This document shows, one piece after another, positions 11,501-22,214 of a stretch of DNA of 64,000 nucleotides. Origin of the DNA: Elgaria multicarinata webbii. Taxonomy: Eukaryota; Chordata; Lepidosauria; Squamata; Anguidae. Within the stretch, counting starts at the first letter, position 1, and every line of letters starts with the position of its first letter. A program made the translations under genes and the position numbers. Below the pieces are notes generated by a model that did not search any database, had not been told where the DNA came from, and was given only the letters and a program-made list of their open reading frames with translations. The stretch spans positions 142,261,197 through 142,325,196 of the forward strand of contig NC_086173.1 of NCBI RefSeq assembly GCF_023053635.1, in the 5' to 3' direction.

Positions 11501-12360
11501 ATTCTCCTGGCAAGTCCAATTATATTCCCCCACATAAAGGTCATATTTCACGATGGAAAGAGATATTTCAAGCTTGATATTTAGATTAAGCTTAGTGGCG
11601 AAAGAAGCACATTTCTCAAGACATTTCGCTGCAAGTCCAAACAAGCAGGATATAAAGAGAATGGCAAGTAGATGCAGAAAGGAGATGAACCTGATAAATG
11701 TTGCTGAATATCTATTTGCTTCCCCCCCCCCCCGCTCCCTATCTTATCCTCTTCTCTTCCCACCACTGCAATATCTTAAACCTGAGAGGAGCAACTGGAA
11801 TAGCCCAGCTAAGGTATACAGCAGTGGTAACTTCATATTCTTTCTCTCCTGCATTTAACAGCCATGGCTAAGAGCACAATGAGTTGCAATACTACAGAAG
11901 CCAGCTTTCCCCTGTGCAGGGGATCCAGTTAAATAAGGGGCTCTTTAAATTATCCTACTCACCTTGAGTACAGAAGTAAATCAGAATGAAAAGAATTCAA
12001 GGGTTTATCATTTCAAAATTACCAAATGGTCATCCACAGGTCATCCACAACAACCTACCTCACCATGCAGCCGTTTCAAAGCAGAGATGATAAGTTGTTT
12101 GAACTCGACAGCATTCAGGCTAATGTCAGCTTCTTGGAACTCCCTAAAATTTATTTTAGTAGTAAGTCTTATTAGTAAATGCCATCTATTACAAAAAACA
12201 ACAACATGCTGCACAAAATCTTTCAGAAGTGGAAGAGAAATATAAAAATTTGAACTTACAAATGGATTTTCAGATAGTGGTATTCAGAAGCATTCTTGAA
12301 AACTATTCTTTCATAGGAAGCAGGCTTCAAGCCTTTATTTCCTTCACCAAATTCAGTCAT
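8459..12360 (-). CDS. RPP14: Ribonuclease P/MRP protein subunit p14 (5 coding exons)
   Basis: RPP14 is a protein subunit of nuclear RNase P, which removes the 5' leader of precursor tRNAs, and is linked to RNase MRP. Coding exons on the minus strand are 12360-12260, 12143-12059, 11434-11358, 10743-10665 and 8515-8459. They join in phase (101+85+77+79+57 nt) to 132 residues plus stop; human RPP14 has 124. Segments matching the remembered human protein include 'YERIVFKNASEYHYLKIHLEF', 'LTYEEKTLSAILR', 'GSYQNRKCSFRVIQ' and the end 'LLALAGNSREMVLD'. All introns have GT/AG borders. The N-terminus before 'SYERIV' is several residues longer than in human. The last exon also carries HTD2. An upstream non-coding exon, spliced to the acceptor before 12369, is expected near the CpG-rich region at 13.7-14.3 kb. 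Confidence 0.92.
8824..9720. mobile_element. hAT-like non-autonomous DNA transposon
   Basis: Inverted ends 'tagagatgtgaa' and 'ttttacatctcta' bound an 897-bp AT-rich element flanked by near-identical 8-bp duplications (CCAAAAGC at 8816-8823, CCAAGAGC at 9721-9728). The subterminal parts are rich in 'ggaaaaa' and 'ttttccc' stretches. No transposase frame is present. It lies in the last intron of RPP14. The 8-bp duplication points to the hAT superfamily. Confidence 0.65.
9729..10520. other. RPP14 last intron, unremarkable sequence
   Basis: Intronic and AT-rich. A decayed LINE-like tail ('tttaattatttaaatttctatcccacttttcc') starts near 9840; nothing else is recognised. Confidence 0.4.
10522..10608. 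repeat. Short palindromic element ('aagtccca...tgggactt')
   Basis: The core 'agtaagtcccatcaagttc' followed by 'aatgggacttacttctgag' folds into a hairpin. This short repeat family is common in squamate DNA. A decayed copy is at 13562-13655 and part of one at 38430-38575. Confidence 0.5.
10665..10743 (-). CDS. RPP14: RPP14 coding exon 4
   Basis: Completes codon 88 and encodes residues 89-114, 'GLVKLWSALTLFGSYQNRKC' then 'SFRVIQ'. Acceptor 'catttgtacag', donor CAG|GTAAG. Confidence 0.92.
11358..11434 (-). CDS. RPP14: RPP14 coding exon 3
   Basis: Encodes residues 63-87, from 'VGAALPVDLLTYEEKTLSA' to 'VPT', plus two bases of codon 88. Acceptor 'cattttgttttag', donor AT|GTAAG. The remembered human protein has 'ICSS' where this reads 'VPTI'. 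Confidence 0.9.
12059..12143 (-). CDS. RPP14: RPP14 coding exon 2
   Basis: Completes Leu34 and encodes residues 35-62, 'EFQEADISLNAVEFKQLIIS' then 'ALKRLHGE'. Acceptor 'aaattttag', donor GAG|GTAGGT. Confidence 0.92.
12260..12360 (-). CDS. RPP14: RPP14 coding exon 1 (start codon)
   Basis: Encodes residues 1-33 plus two bases of Leu34. The acceptor (CAG, exon from 12369) lies 9 nt before the ATG, so the 5' leader is mostly in an upstream exon. Donor TT|GTAAGTT. The start is the only ATG in frame before the conserved 'SYERIVFKN' block. Confidence 0.9.
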
Positions 12361-12652
12361 TTTAGTAAGCTGACATCTAAAAAGAAAAACAGCCTGGCCT
12401 GACATATCATGAAGCCCTATACACAAAATCAAATTCCAAATGTGATCAAATGTCACTTGCGTTTTCAAAAATGTATGCAACAGTGTATAACTATGGTGTC
12501 TAATATCAGATTTTCCACCCTTCAAGTTACTGGTAAAGGAAGCAATACTTCTCAAAGCATAAATTGTATCTCCCTTGGAAAGCATACGCTACTAAACACT
12601 ATAGTACAGACTTGTAAATGACCACACTGCAGGGTCATCTGTGCCAAATAAT

Positions 12653-12728
12653 CACAGAATCATAGAATAGTAGAGTTGGAAGGGGCCTATAAGGCCATCG
12701 AGTCCAACCCCCTGCTCAAGAATAGTCT
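12653..12728 (-). repeat. CR1 LINE 3' tip
   Basis: Reverse complement of 'ccttccaactctactattctatgattctgtgat', the end of CR1. Other isolated tips are at 32848-32905 (minus), 47265-47310 and 51905-51940 (minus) and 48280-48350 (plus). Confidence 0.7.
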
Positions 12729-12754
12729 GTAAGCAAGCCTGGGCCTAGAGAGGA

Positions 12755-12935
12755 ACCACACCTCAGTAGTGGTGTCAGGATCCATCACTGGCATCTTGAG
12801 TTCAAAGGATCAGGTAGCAGATGATGCAAGGAACTCATGCCCGAGAACCTCAAGACTTGCTGCTATCAGAGCAGATGATACTGAGTTTGATGAACAAATA
12901 GTTTGACCACATATAAGACAGTTCCCTATGCTGCT
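12755..12935 (+). repeat. Decayed tRNA-type SINE
   Basis: Resembles the SINE at 5918-6110 in order: 'cacctcagtagtgg', 'ggtagcagatgatgcaaggaactcatgcc', 'agaacctcaagacttgctgctatcag' and 'taagacagttccctatg'. Highly diverged, so the call is tentative. Confidence 0.4.
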
Positions 12936-13282
12936 AAACTTCGCAAAAGTTTGTCTTTTGTTTTTAGTCCATAAATCACTAGCACAGGCATGTGTGAACT
13001 GAAGGGCCAAGCTGGAGAGCATCAGGCTGGAGAAGGCTGCTCTAGACAAGTGTTAAGCATTATTATTAGAGCATTAAAGCAAAACCAGACTAGCAGGACA
13101 TAGACCATTATTCCTAAAAATGCAGAGGTCTCTGTGCTGTGCCCTTTACGTTAAGAATCAATTCATAATAATAAATTTTCTATTTCCACAGAACTTCTTC
13201 CTTAAGAAGCCTAAACCAAGGGAATAATTTCAGGGAGCTGCAAAGTTTACCAAGATCCAACTTTTAGATACAGTTAAGATTA

Positions 13283-13425
13283 CAGGCGCAATCCTATGCA
13301 TGTTTAGACAGAAAAAAAGTCTTATAACTCCCAGCATTCCCCAGACAGCATGGATGGCTGGAGAACTGCTTGTGAGTTGTGCAACTTTTTAATGTAAAAA
13401 CATGCATAGGATTGCTCCCTAAATT
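13283..13425. repeat. Foldback element ('gcaatcctatgcatgtttagaca')
   Basis: The left arm 'cgcaatcctatgcatgttt' and right arm 'aaacatgcataggattg' are inverted copies around a centre with 'aactcccagcattcccc'. A fuller copy is at 45633-45772. Confidence 0.55.
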
Positions 13426-13439
13426 GCAAAATATGGACC

Positions 13440-13545
13440 ATGTGCAAAGGCTCGTAGGAGGTTTGAACCTCCTAACGGGTGGAGAAGGAGGCCCAGCATT
13501 GAGCAAAAGGCGGGATACAAATAAATATAATAATAATAAACCATT
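13440..13545 (+). repeat. SINE 3' fragment
   Basis: Ends 'aaaggcgggatacaaataaatataataataata', the usual 3' end of the BovB-tailed SINE, here without its tRNA-like head. Confidence 0.45.
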
Positions 13546-13674
13546 CTAACCAGGAGGTTAATGCTGCAATCCCATACTGCTTTACCTGGGAGCAAGTCCC
13601 ACTGAAGTCAAATGGGATTTTCTCCAGAATAGACATGTACAGGGTTATACTACAAGTGAACGTCTCTCCTCTCA

Positions 13675-14335
13675 CAAACCTAGAACGTGCCAGAGGGTCC
13701 CCAGTCGTCCCTCGCCCGACAAATACACGAAATGACGACACACAACCTACTCATAGCCACCTTGTAACAAACCTCTGCTCCACATGGTCACCCGCGCCCT
13801 CTTCCGCCCATACGCAGAAGGAAACAAACTGGGAAGCACTTCCGCCAAGCGCAGCAGCCAATCACAGAGCTGCATCTGCGCCTTTTTTTTTTCGTCCAAT
13901 GGCGGCACGCAAACTACCAGTGAGGGTCAGCGACCCAATGGGTGACCCGCGATTGGATATGCAGCCAGGCGATAGGCCAGGAGAAGAAAGGACCCGGAAT
14001 CAGAGCTGGTTGGAGCCTACGGGTGATTGTTTAATGCCGGCCGCCAATAGGCTGAGGCGGCGTAATTCTCTCTCTTTCACGTCAGGCTTTTGTGACGTCG
14101 GCTTGGAATACTGCGCTGCGCGATGCAATTGGAATCGGGCTCCTTGGGAGCGCGTTTGTTTCCTTGTGGCCGTGGCGGCTGTGAGCTGGGGGGGAGCGGG
14201 GCGGCGTTGGGAGCGTGGTTCTTGCCAAGGTGCTTCCCTGCCGTCAAGACGGGATGATACAATGGGTCGAGCAGCCTGATCTCGGCCCGCGTGCCTTTGT
14301 TCGGAGTCAATCCCCCTATGCTCAAGGGGGCTCAC
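13675..14335 (-). promoter_or_regulatory. CpG-rich promoter region of RPP14/HTD2
   Basis: This is one of only a few CpG-dense stretches in the window and the only one that is not hairpin repeat. It lies about 1.3 kb upstream of the first RPP14 coding exon. It holds several CCAAT boxes in both orientations (near 13858, 13895, 13936, 13952, 14044, 14126), a 'gtccaatggcggc' stretch near 13893 and a CRE-like 'tgacgtcg' at 14093-14100. No TATA box is evident. Such a TATA-less, CCAAT-rich island fits a housekeeping gene. A non-coding first exon probably starts here, but I could not fix its donor site. Transcription to the right from the same island is possible but no gene is seen there. Confidence 0.65.
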
Positions 14336-14697
14336 TAGTCTCCAAGGAAATTAATGTGTATAAAAGAGGAAGCGTTGCGAGCGCAGCAATCCTGGTCATG
14401 TCGACTCAGAGATATACCCCACTGTGTTCAATGCGTCTCGCCAGGGCTGGGTGGGAGGTGGGGGCAGTTGGCATGGGCCTACGATTTTGAGGGGGCCTAC
14501 TCCAAGTCCCCCTGGTAGAGGCAAAGGAGGTCCCTTTGGTAAAGATTAGTTACAAAGTAGCTCTCCTGTGAGCGAGCAGTACTTACATTGACAAAGCAAA
14601 GTTGCTAAATTTTTCAGTTGTTGATGTATTTGCCCAAGGAGAAGCACATAAAGCATTTCTGAATGTGAAGAAGTGATGTCTCATATACAGCTTGAAT

Positions 14698-15470
14698 ATT
14701 TATTATTTATTTAAAATATTTATATCCTGCCCTATATCACTAAGATCTCAGGGCGGTGTACAGATAAAAACATACAGTATAAAACAATAAATATACACAG
14801 TTAACAAATTAAACCATGATCCAAGTTAAAACAATGTATAATTTTAAAGCAACAGATGAAGTTAAAACAATGTGCCAGTGAGTTTAACCATCAAGGAACC
14901 TCTCGTGCAAGCACTGAGTCATTACTGACCCTTGGAGGGACACCAGCTTTCGCTGATGTTTTCTTGGCAGGCCTTATAGCGGGGTGGTTTGCCGGCCTCG
15001 GTACTCATTTTACCGACCTCTGGAGGATGGAAGGCTGAGTCGACCCGAGCCGGCTGCCTGAAACCAGCTTCTGCTGGGATCGAACTCAGGCCGTGGGGAG
15101 AGTTTCAGCTGCAGAAACTGCTGCTTTACCACTCTGCGCCACACGAGGCTCTTAACCATCAAAGGTTTTGTTAAAAAGCCATGTTTTTACTTGGCGTCAA
15201 AATGAAATCAATGTTGGTGCCAATCGGGCCTCGAAGGGGAGGGCATTCCACAGTCGGGGTGCCACCACAGAGAAAGCCCTCTCCCTTGTCCCATCATAAT
15301 GTATATGTTGCATTGGTGGGATGTGGAGAAGGGCTCCTCCAACAGATCTAAGGTCTCGGGCAGGCACATATAAGGAGAGGCACTCTCTCAAGTATCGAGC
15401 GCTTGCCATTATCTTTTCTATAAATCGTTTTAGTTCATGTGTATTTAGAACTGATTAAAAAATACTTAAT
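14698..15470 (-). repeat. L2-type LINE 3' end, split by a SINE
   Basis: In reverse complement this gives the RT C-terminus, including 'RERAFSVVAPRLWNALPFEA' (15230-15300), followed by the 3' tail with 'ctgagatcttagtgatatag' and '(aaataaat)n' near 14700-14760. A complete SINE lies inside at 14895-15151. Confidence 0.7.
14884..15162 (-). repeat. tRNA-derived SINE with target duplication
   Basis: The 11-bp duplication TTAACCATCAA flanks 14895-15151 (copies at 14884-14894 and 15152-15162). On the minus strand the head 'gtgtggcgcagagtggtaa' (A box) and 'gagttcgatccc' (B box) are clear, followed by 'ggtcggtaaaatgagtacc'. It is a third SINE family in the window, and the perfect duplication suggests a fairly recent insertion. 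Confidence 0.75.
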
Positions 15471-15631
15471 GAGCAGTTTGAAATGGGGCCTACATTTTCC
15501 ATCTGGCCCTGGCCTATTACCAGCTTTGCCCGGCCCTGTGTCTCACAACTGGGTACATGTGTATAGGACTGTACTCTTGTTCGAGAGCCTTGGTGCCCTT
15601 TCTTTGCCTTACCTCTGCTTTCCAGCTGATG

Positions 15632-15775
15632 TATTCATTTATTTATTATATTTATATACCGCCCCATAGCTGAAGCTCTCTGGGCGGTTTACAAGGTTAA
15701 AAGACTGAACATTAAAAATCAATATACAAAATTTAAAACCATAAAAACAGCAGACATTTAAAACAATGTTACTTC
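15632..15775 (-). repeat. L2-type LINE 3' end (subfamily B)
   Basis: Reverse complement of 'gtaaaccgcccagagagctt...ctatggggcggtatataaat', the tail that follows the L2 RT frame at 50640-50860. Other copies of this tail: 37868-37965 (+), 42310-42600 (-), 47840-47915 (-), 55160-55240 (-), 57618-57775 (-), 60572-60645 (-). Confidence 0.65.
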
Positions 15776-16324
15776 TCCATGTACATTGTACAAGATTGGG
15801 ACACAAGCCTTCCCACTTCTTCCCTTAGCATGCTCGGAATGTGTTTCCCACCTTGACTATTGCAACATCTTCTGTTTTGATGATGGTTAATGAAGATGCT
15901 TATATACCGCCTTCAAGGGCCATGCCGCCCTTGCGAGTTGGGACTGCGCCTTTCTTGTCAGCCCTCCATTATCCAGAACTCGGCTGTCGAAGTCATTCAC
16001 CTCTCGTCTGTTCTAAAGAGTGTCACAACACATCACCACGCCTGGGACTGACCTGTGATGTCTGTCTGGTCCAAACCACTTTGCAACACTTCTCTAATAA
16101 ACTGACATTTAGCAAGTGACTGCCTGCAAAAAGCATTGTCCTTTCAATTGACTGTGTGGTGTGCTATGATTTTTCTTTCAATATAGTAAAAAAGATTTTA
16201 TGTTATGTCATTTTTTGGACTCCTATCCCCCAAACAATCTATTTTTCTTAGAGTGTGAACCCCTTGGGGAACAGAACTATTAACATTAAGAAAATAAAAC
16301 TGCTATAAATTGTTCTGCGCCCAT

Positions 16325-16500
16325 GGGATTGAGCATTGATTGTAAGACGCACACTAATTTCAGTACCACCAACAGAAAAAAAGCTTTGATTCTAAGAAAT
16401 AATAAACGCACGTGCGATTCTAAGACGCACCTCATTTTTAGAGATGTTTATATGGGGGGGAAAGTGTGTCTTAGAATCGAAGAAATATGGTATATCAAAT
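16325..16500. repeat. MITE-like element ('taagacgcac')
   Basis: Contains 'attctaagacgcacctcatttttagagatgttta' and 'gtgtcttagaatcgaagaa', inverted to each other at 'ttctaagacgcac' and 'gtgtcttagaat'. Non-coding. Confidence 0.45.
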
Positions 16501-16504
16501 ATTC

Positions 16505-18053
16505 TTTATATTTTGATGTAGCTTAGCTGGTGATCTTTATTCCTTTAGTTTTATTATTCTCAACCACCCAAAGATCTACTTCATATACAATTGTGTGCAT
16601 TTATGTGTGCTTCCCCTTATAACTCTGGATAGGGAATAGAGCATATAAATAAATGCTGTGTGAACAATTCTCAAAACTGAACCACTATGTAGGGTTGTGC
16701 ATACGTAGGCCTGTTTGAAAAGAAAAGCTGAAATCCAGTCAGCTGAATTTACTCCGCTAACTTTATTTGGACTTTTTAACATAAGAACAAAAAAAGGGAA
16801 ATTTAGACTAAGTGTTAAAAGGAAGCATACTGAGGGACATTAATGGAAAGGGAAGCAACATAAGAGGTTTTGGAAGCTTTTTGAAAGATGAAAGGAAGAA
16901 GCAAGTGATGGTTTAACTAGCAGATTAGCATTAAAACCCTTTCATGCACTATGCAGAAGCCGGTATGACACCAAGTGTACAATTGAGGGAAATGCAGCCA
17001 ACCGTGTCTCCCCAGTGAGTGTATCTGCATGGTGCGTGTGTTTGTCACATTCACACTTAACATTTTTAGATGTATGGCTAGGATTCATAAAAGAACAATT
17101 CATAGGTGTATATCTGAATCATGTTATGTGACTGATAAGGAGCACTTAGAGCAGAATGAAGAGAGGAAGGACCAGAGAAAGAAATCAGAAGAGGCAATTG
17201 AGTGTGTTGTGACTTGGAAGTTAGAAATCTGAATTTGATAAGGGAGCCAGTGAAGGGAAAGGTATCTTTGAGAGATGAGTGCAGAATCACAAGAAAGAAA
17301 GCTGAGGCATGCATTAGTATTTAGGAAAGATTGGAGAAGTGTGAAATTGAGCATTAGAAGACCAAGAAGAAAAGCTTTCCAGGAATCAAGACTGGAAATA
17401 AGGCCACAGTAACAGAAATTGTATGAAGGAAAGATGGAGTTCTCATAATGCTAAGACAACAGACCCAGTAGGACTTGGCAAGAGAATTTATTTGGTAGGA
17501 AGAAGAAAGCACAGAATTGCAATGGCCTCTAGGCAGAAAGCAAGGCTGACAGAAAAATGAAGGATGAACTTGTCCAAGGGAGATGGGGTTTTACCCATGC
17601 TCAGCACCCCAGGAATACACAGCAAGCAAAGACTTAAATGTGCTAGTGCAAAGGCCATGTCGCTGCAGGCACTGGTAGTCCTGCTCCTTGCCTGATCGCC
17701 ACAGAGGGGTTCATGAATAATGCAAATGTGGATCATACATAGTAAATCCATGTGGCATGGCCCGCCCTCTCCCTCACACACCCTGATTGGCTGCCTAACC
17801 ATGTGTGGGCCTGTCTTTACACCACACTGATTGGCTGAGCAGGGCTGTTTGTCATCCTGCTGGTGGAGGGGCTGCCCTGTTTCTTTGGCACAGAGGAAAC
17901 GAATTGCTATTAAAGCTTGAGCTTTGAACTTCTTTGAACTTTCAAAATTTTCTGCGCATTTACATTGCTCGAGCTTCATTTTAAAACAAAAATGCGCAAA
18001 ATTGGTCTGGTAGCTCTCGAGGAATATGCCTGACAGTACCGTGTTCTTACAAA
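16505..18053. other. Non-coding stretch, nothing recognised
   Basis: No gene or clear repeat family. A long minus-strand frame (18168-17488) is open by chance and runs across the edge of the hAT-like element at 18062. Confidence 0.4.
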
Positions 18054-18233
18054 AGATTAGCCAGGGTGACCAAACGACCAGATTTGTTCGGACACGCCCG
18101 GGAAACGGGGGGGGGGGGAATCTGCGTCCGGCTGGAAATACCGTTCCCCCCCTTTTGTCCGGCCCCAACGGAAGCCGGGGGAGCCTTAATAAACCCCAAC
18201 TGTCTTACCAGGCCTAAATTTCCGTAGTGAGTG

Positions 18234-18358
18234 GTGGTGGCCATCTTGAATCTCGCCTGAAATCACGCGAGATCTCGGCAGCTGGCTGGGAACTCAGTGA
18301 GACCCAGCCAGCAGCCGAGAGCTCGCGTGAGTTTGGGCGAGATTCAAGATGGCCGCCA
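18234..18358. repeat. Long palindrome inside the hAT-like element
   Basis: Arms of about 57 bp (18234-18290 and 18302-18358) with a few mismatches: 'ggtggccatcttgaatctcg' pairs with 'cgagattcaagatggccgcc', and 'gcagctggctggg' with 'cccagccagcagc'. The loop is about 11 nt. Confidence 0.8.
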
Positions 18359-18867
18359 CAAGGGGTGGGTAGTGAGTGGGGTGAGTGCTTGGGGGCTGCG
18401 TGCAGGAACTTCCAGCAACGCAGCCTCCAGCCCCACCCACCCCAGTGCAGAAGCAGCAGCAGCAGGAGCAGCAACAGGAGGAGGTAAGAGACTGAAGTTT
18501 GTGTTTGTGTGAGAGTGCATGGGGTCTTTGAGTGAATGCATGTATGCATGTTTTTTGAGTGAGTGATGCTGAGTGTGTGTGTGCATGCACGTGTGCTGGC
18601 AGTGTGAGTGTATTGATGTCTGAATGGGATGCCTGGTTGTTTGACTGAATGAATGCATGTGCATATTTGCAGTGGGGGTGGCTGTAGTTTTCTGTGAGTT
18701 GGGGGGATGATTTGGAGGTGAAGTTCCTATTAAATAATGCATTTTAGACCCATAGACCTTCCTTTCCAATTTGTTTACTATAATTGGCATGATGTATATT
18801 TTGTAACAGTGGCTGACAATTGTTCATCCTTCTTAAAGAAACTTTTAAAAAATTAACAGGGTTGTTA

Positions 18868-18912
18868 TTATCATCATCACCACCACCACCACCACCATCA
18901 TCATCATCTATC
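18868..18912. repeat. Trinucleotide microsatellite (ATC/ACC)n
   Basis: Run of atc, acc and again atc units. Confidence 0.85.
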
Positions 18913-20054
18913 TCTCTTTTCTTGCTTGTGGTGGTTTTTCTAGATGAACATGATGGGCTTTGCCAAGTCATGTTGTCTTTTACTGATTCAGAATAGGTAT
19001 TGCAATTTCAATGTAGGTGTGTTTTTCTTGGTTGTTTTTTACTGTTATGTCTGGTTGAAGTTGAAACAAGCTAAGACAAGCTTTAATCCATTTTGTTCCA
19101 TGGCTAACATTTGCAGGCTGTTACGTGATGCGTTCTCATTAGACCTGTGTACAAAAAAGTCCGTCCTGCTCACAGGAGCTGCCTTGTAACCACTCCCCTC
19201 ATTGATGACAAACCAATCTTATTGGTGGCATCTTCACAACAATTATACGGGTTGGAACTGGAGACTTATTTCACTGGCCTAGAATCATAGTCACTACTCT
19301 TTCTAATTAGACTTTATAGCCAATTAGAATTTATCCTTAAAACAGGATACAGTATTGCAAAAACATGTTCATGCTGAAAACACAAAAGTGATAATCTGGC
19401 AATACACAATACTACTGACAGTATAAAAACTGTGGCACTTAAACATATTCTTTCTGAGGTGGGGGAACACATTTTATATGATTCTTTCATTCTTGCTTAT
19501 TGCTTATGTGTGACTGCCTATGTATGGTGATTAGCTGGTGGAGGAAATGGAAGAAGAGTTGAATGTACTAGGATAGACAAAGAAACTTGCTATTAAGGAG
19601 GGAAGCATGGGGTAAACTTCACAATATTAACACTATAAATGTTTTGGGAAAACAACAATTGGAAGAGAGCACATCTTTCTTTATACAGGAGTAAAACAAT
19701 TTCACTCAAAGTTCTATTTTTATTCAGCTGAGATATCAGTTCTTGATGGGACTGAAATTTCTAGAGCTTCTTCAAAAGCAAGTTTTCTTGCAACTGGTGT
19801 CATCTGGACTCTGGTCTTCTGTATTGCAGTTCATCTGGGTTCCATCTTTCATTATTACTTTTCTGAGAAGACTTCTTGCATCTATTTAGGGTTATGATGG
19901 TGTTTGCAAAAACCTGCAGAGGAAATTAACTACAAAGAGGCGTGGATCGCTGGATGAAGAGCAATAACAAAACAATAACTATGTATATGAATCTGCATCT
20001 TTTTTTTTCTCCTTAAGATTTAGAGGCTAAATTTTTACTCTGCACATGTTCTTG

Positions 20055-20075
20055 GCTATTATCATTATTATTATT

Positions 20076-20117
<42 letters not shown>

Positions 20118-20300
20118 TTATAAAGCACCATCAATGTACATGGTGCTATACAGAGTAAAACAGTAAATAGCAAGACCCTGCCGCATAGGCTTATATTCTA
20201 ATAAAATCATAGTAAACAATAAGGAGGGGAAGAGAATGCAAACAGGCACAAGGTAGGGTAAAACTAACAGTATAAAGTCCGGCTAGGCTGACAAGGGCTA
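20055..20300 (-). repeat. L2-type LINE 3' end (subfamily A) with (ATA)n tail
   Basis: Reverse complement of the 3' end seen at 6560-6748, led by a (taa)n run of about 60 bp. It is truncated before the RT frame. Confidence 0.65.
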
Positions 20301-20557
20301 GTTAAAGCTGAGTGAAACTTTCAATCAGGGGGCTTTGGGGGTGGCAGCATTTCTTATTCTTTAAACATACTTGCATGGCTGGCTAGAATAAAGAAAACTA
20401 AAGCAATTACTCTGAAAGTTACTGGTGCTCTTTGTGCAAAGCTTGACTGAGTAACTGCAATTGAAAAAGGCTAATAGTCAGGGGGCTTTACAGTCCATTC
20501 TTTGGACTGCAAGCAAAGGACACTCTCAGCTTTAGTTAGGCAAATGCTATGCTCTGT

Positions 20558-20728
20558 CTTGGAGGGGCTCTCCTTGTGCCTTACAAGGGTCTACCCAATG
20601 CGTGTAATTTTTGTCTACTCTCTGGTGGCTGCACAGTTGTAAAGAAACTCCTATGGCATGCTCAGAAATAGAAATTAAAAATATAAAGCATGTTAAAGAA
20701 TGCTACATAAAACAACATAAATCTGAAC

Positions 20729-20771
<43 letters not shown>

Positions 20772-21087
20772 TATATAGCATCATCACTATACATGGTGCT
20801 GTACAGAGTACACAGTAAATAACTAGTAGCAAAGTCTAATAAAGAAAACATTGTGTTTGCAAACCAGCTGTTGCTTCCTGATAAGCAACCTGTTCATACC
20901 AGAAAAACTTCAAAAATAGAGCCTCCAACGGCAAGAAGAGTCTACCTCAAACCTGAATTAAATTTAAAAATTAACCTAGTTTTCTCTCTAATCTATTAAA
21001 TAGTCTCAAAGTGCAGCCACCAGAGAGTAGACAAAAATTACACGCATTGGGTAGTCCCTTGTAAGGCACAAGGAGAGCCCCTCCAAG
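20558..21087. repeat. Inverted repeat with 77-bp arms
   Basis: Arms 20558-20634 and 21011-21087 are inverted copies with a single mismatch by eye (key motif 'cccaatgcgtgtaatttttg'). The 376-bp loop holds an (att)n run and a short L2 3' tail at 20730-20835. Confidence 0.85.
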
Positions 21088-21459
21088 AACCAAGGCCTTG
21101 CAAAACAATTCTAGCAATTCTAATTTTTGCAGTTCTAAAAAGCAGTTTCTAAAATCACAGTTCTAGCAAACATTTAGGCTAAGCAAAACATTTTGCATGC
21201 AATATTACTTCAAACACATTGGTGTTACCCAGCACTGGAAACAGAATACAAGAAAGCATTCATACAGTGAATGTGTATGAGCAGACACGTGTCTGCCCAC
21301 ATTCTCCACCAGATCTGTTATGTGATGTGCTCTCATTAGACCCGTGTACAAACGCACACCTTCTAATGAGACTTACACCCACTTCTAAGGAATATTTTGA
21401 CATTGGCAATAGAGCGTCTGTGGTGAAGTAAGGTGATTCTAACTCAAGAAACTTACAGC

Positions 21460-22143
21460 ACTGAAGGGGATAACGCCACAATGGCACATTTATTGAGGTT
21501 GAAACAAATACAAAGGCACAAGCTAGTTTTGGGGAAATTAGCTGACCAAGTAAAGGCTTAGAAGCAGTTTCAAGATTGAAAAATAGACCTTTTGAGACTT
21601 AAGAGCATACACACAGAGACAGCAGGGGAAAGAGTAGAGGGAATCTTTAAAGACAATATACCTCTCCTTGGGCTGCAGCCCTTTCTTGTAGAGCAGAACT
21701 GTGGAGCATTGCAACTCTTGGTCTTAGGTGAAGAGGAAAGGAATTAGCGAGGGAAAGCATGGCAGCTCGCTCTCCCAAGCTGAAATCTGTAGTAAACTCA
21801 AAAAGAAGAAGCTAGCCTCTCTTCCCCTCCCCCTTTAGGGGGTCTTGGTATTATCTTGTTTAAAGGTCTAGTTGCTATGGGAACAAAAGAGGGTGATTTG
21901 GGATGATGGCTGTACTTGATGGCTGTACTTGAGTTCAACAACAGGGCTACATTAGCATGTGTATGACCAGGTAAAACTCTTGCCATCCAGCATTCATATT
22001 CTGCTTAGTTTTACCCCTGCCTTTGTCTCTGGAGAAGGCATTTGAAGACGTCTATCAGGAAATGGTTACTCGACCTAGGCCTTCTGTGAATGCTCCCAGT
22101 CTATAGGTGGGGGTTTGGGTCACTTCAAAATGGAGTCAGTAAC
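21460..22143 (-). mobile_element. Possible solo LTR fossil
   Basis: A segment with an AATAAA on the minus strand near its right-to-left end and a minus-strand start 'tgttactgactccattttga'. The 21880-22143 part resembles 28915-29290. Read as an old LTR-type remnant; no internal coding region is seen. Family uncertain. Confidence 0.3.
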
Positions 22144-22159
22144 AAGGCTAATAGTAGTT

Positions 22160-22169
22160 TATGCTCATT

Positions 22170-22214
<45 letters not shown>

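Noticed and set aside
13635-14279. 214-codon plus-strand open frame in the CpG-rich region
   Set aside because: It spans the RPP14 promoter island, resembles no family, and is explained by high GC content.
17488-18168. 226-codon minus-strand open frame
   Set aside because: It crosses the end of the hAT-like element at 18062, has no domain I recognise and no splice or promoter context.
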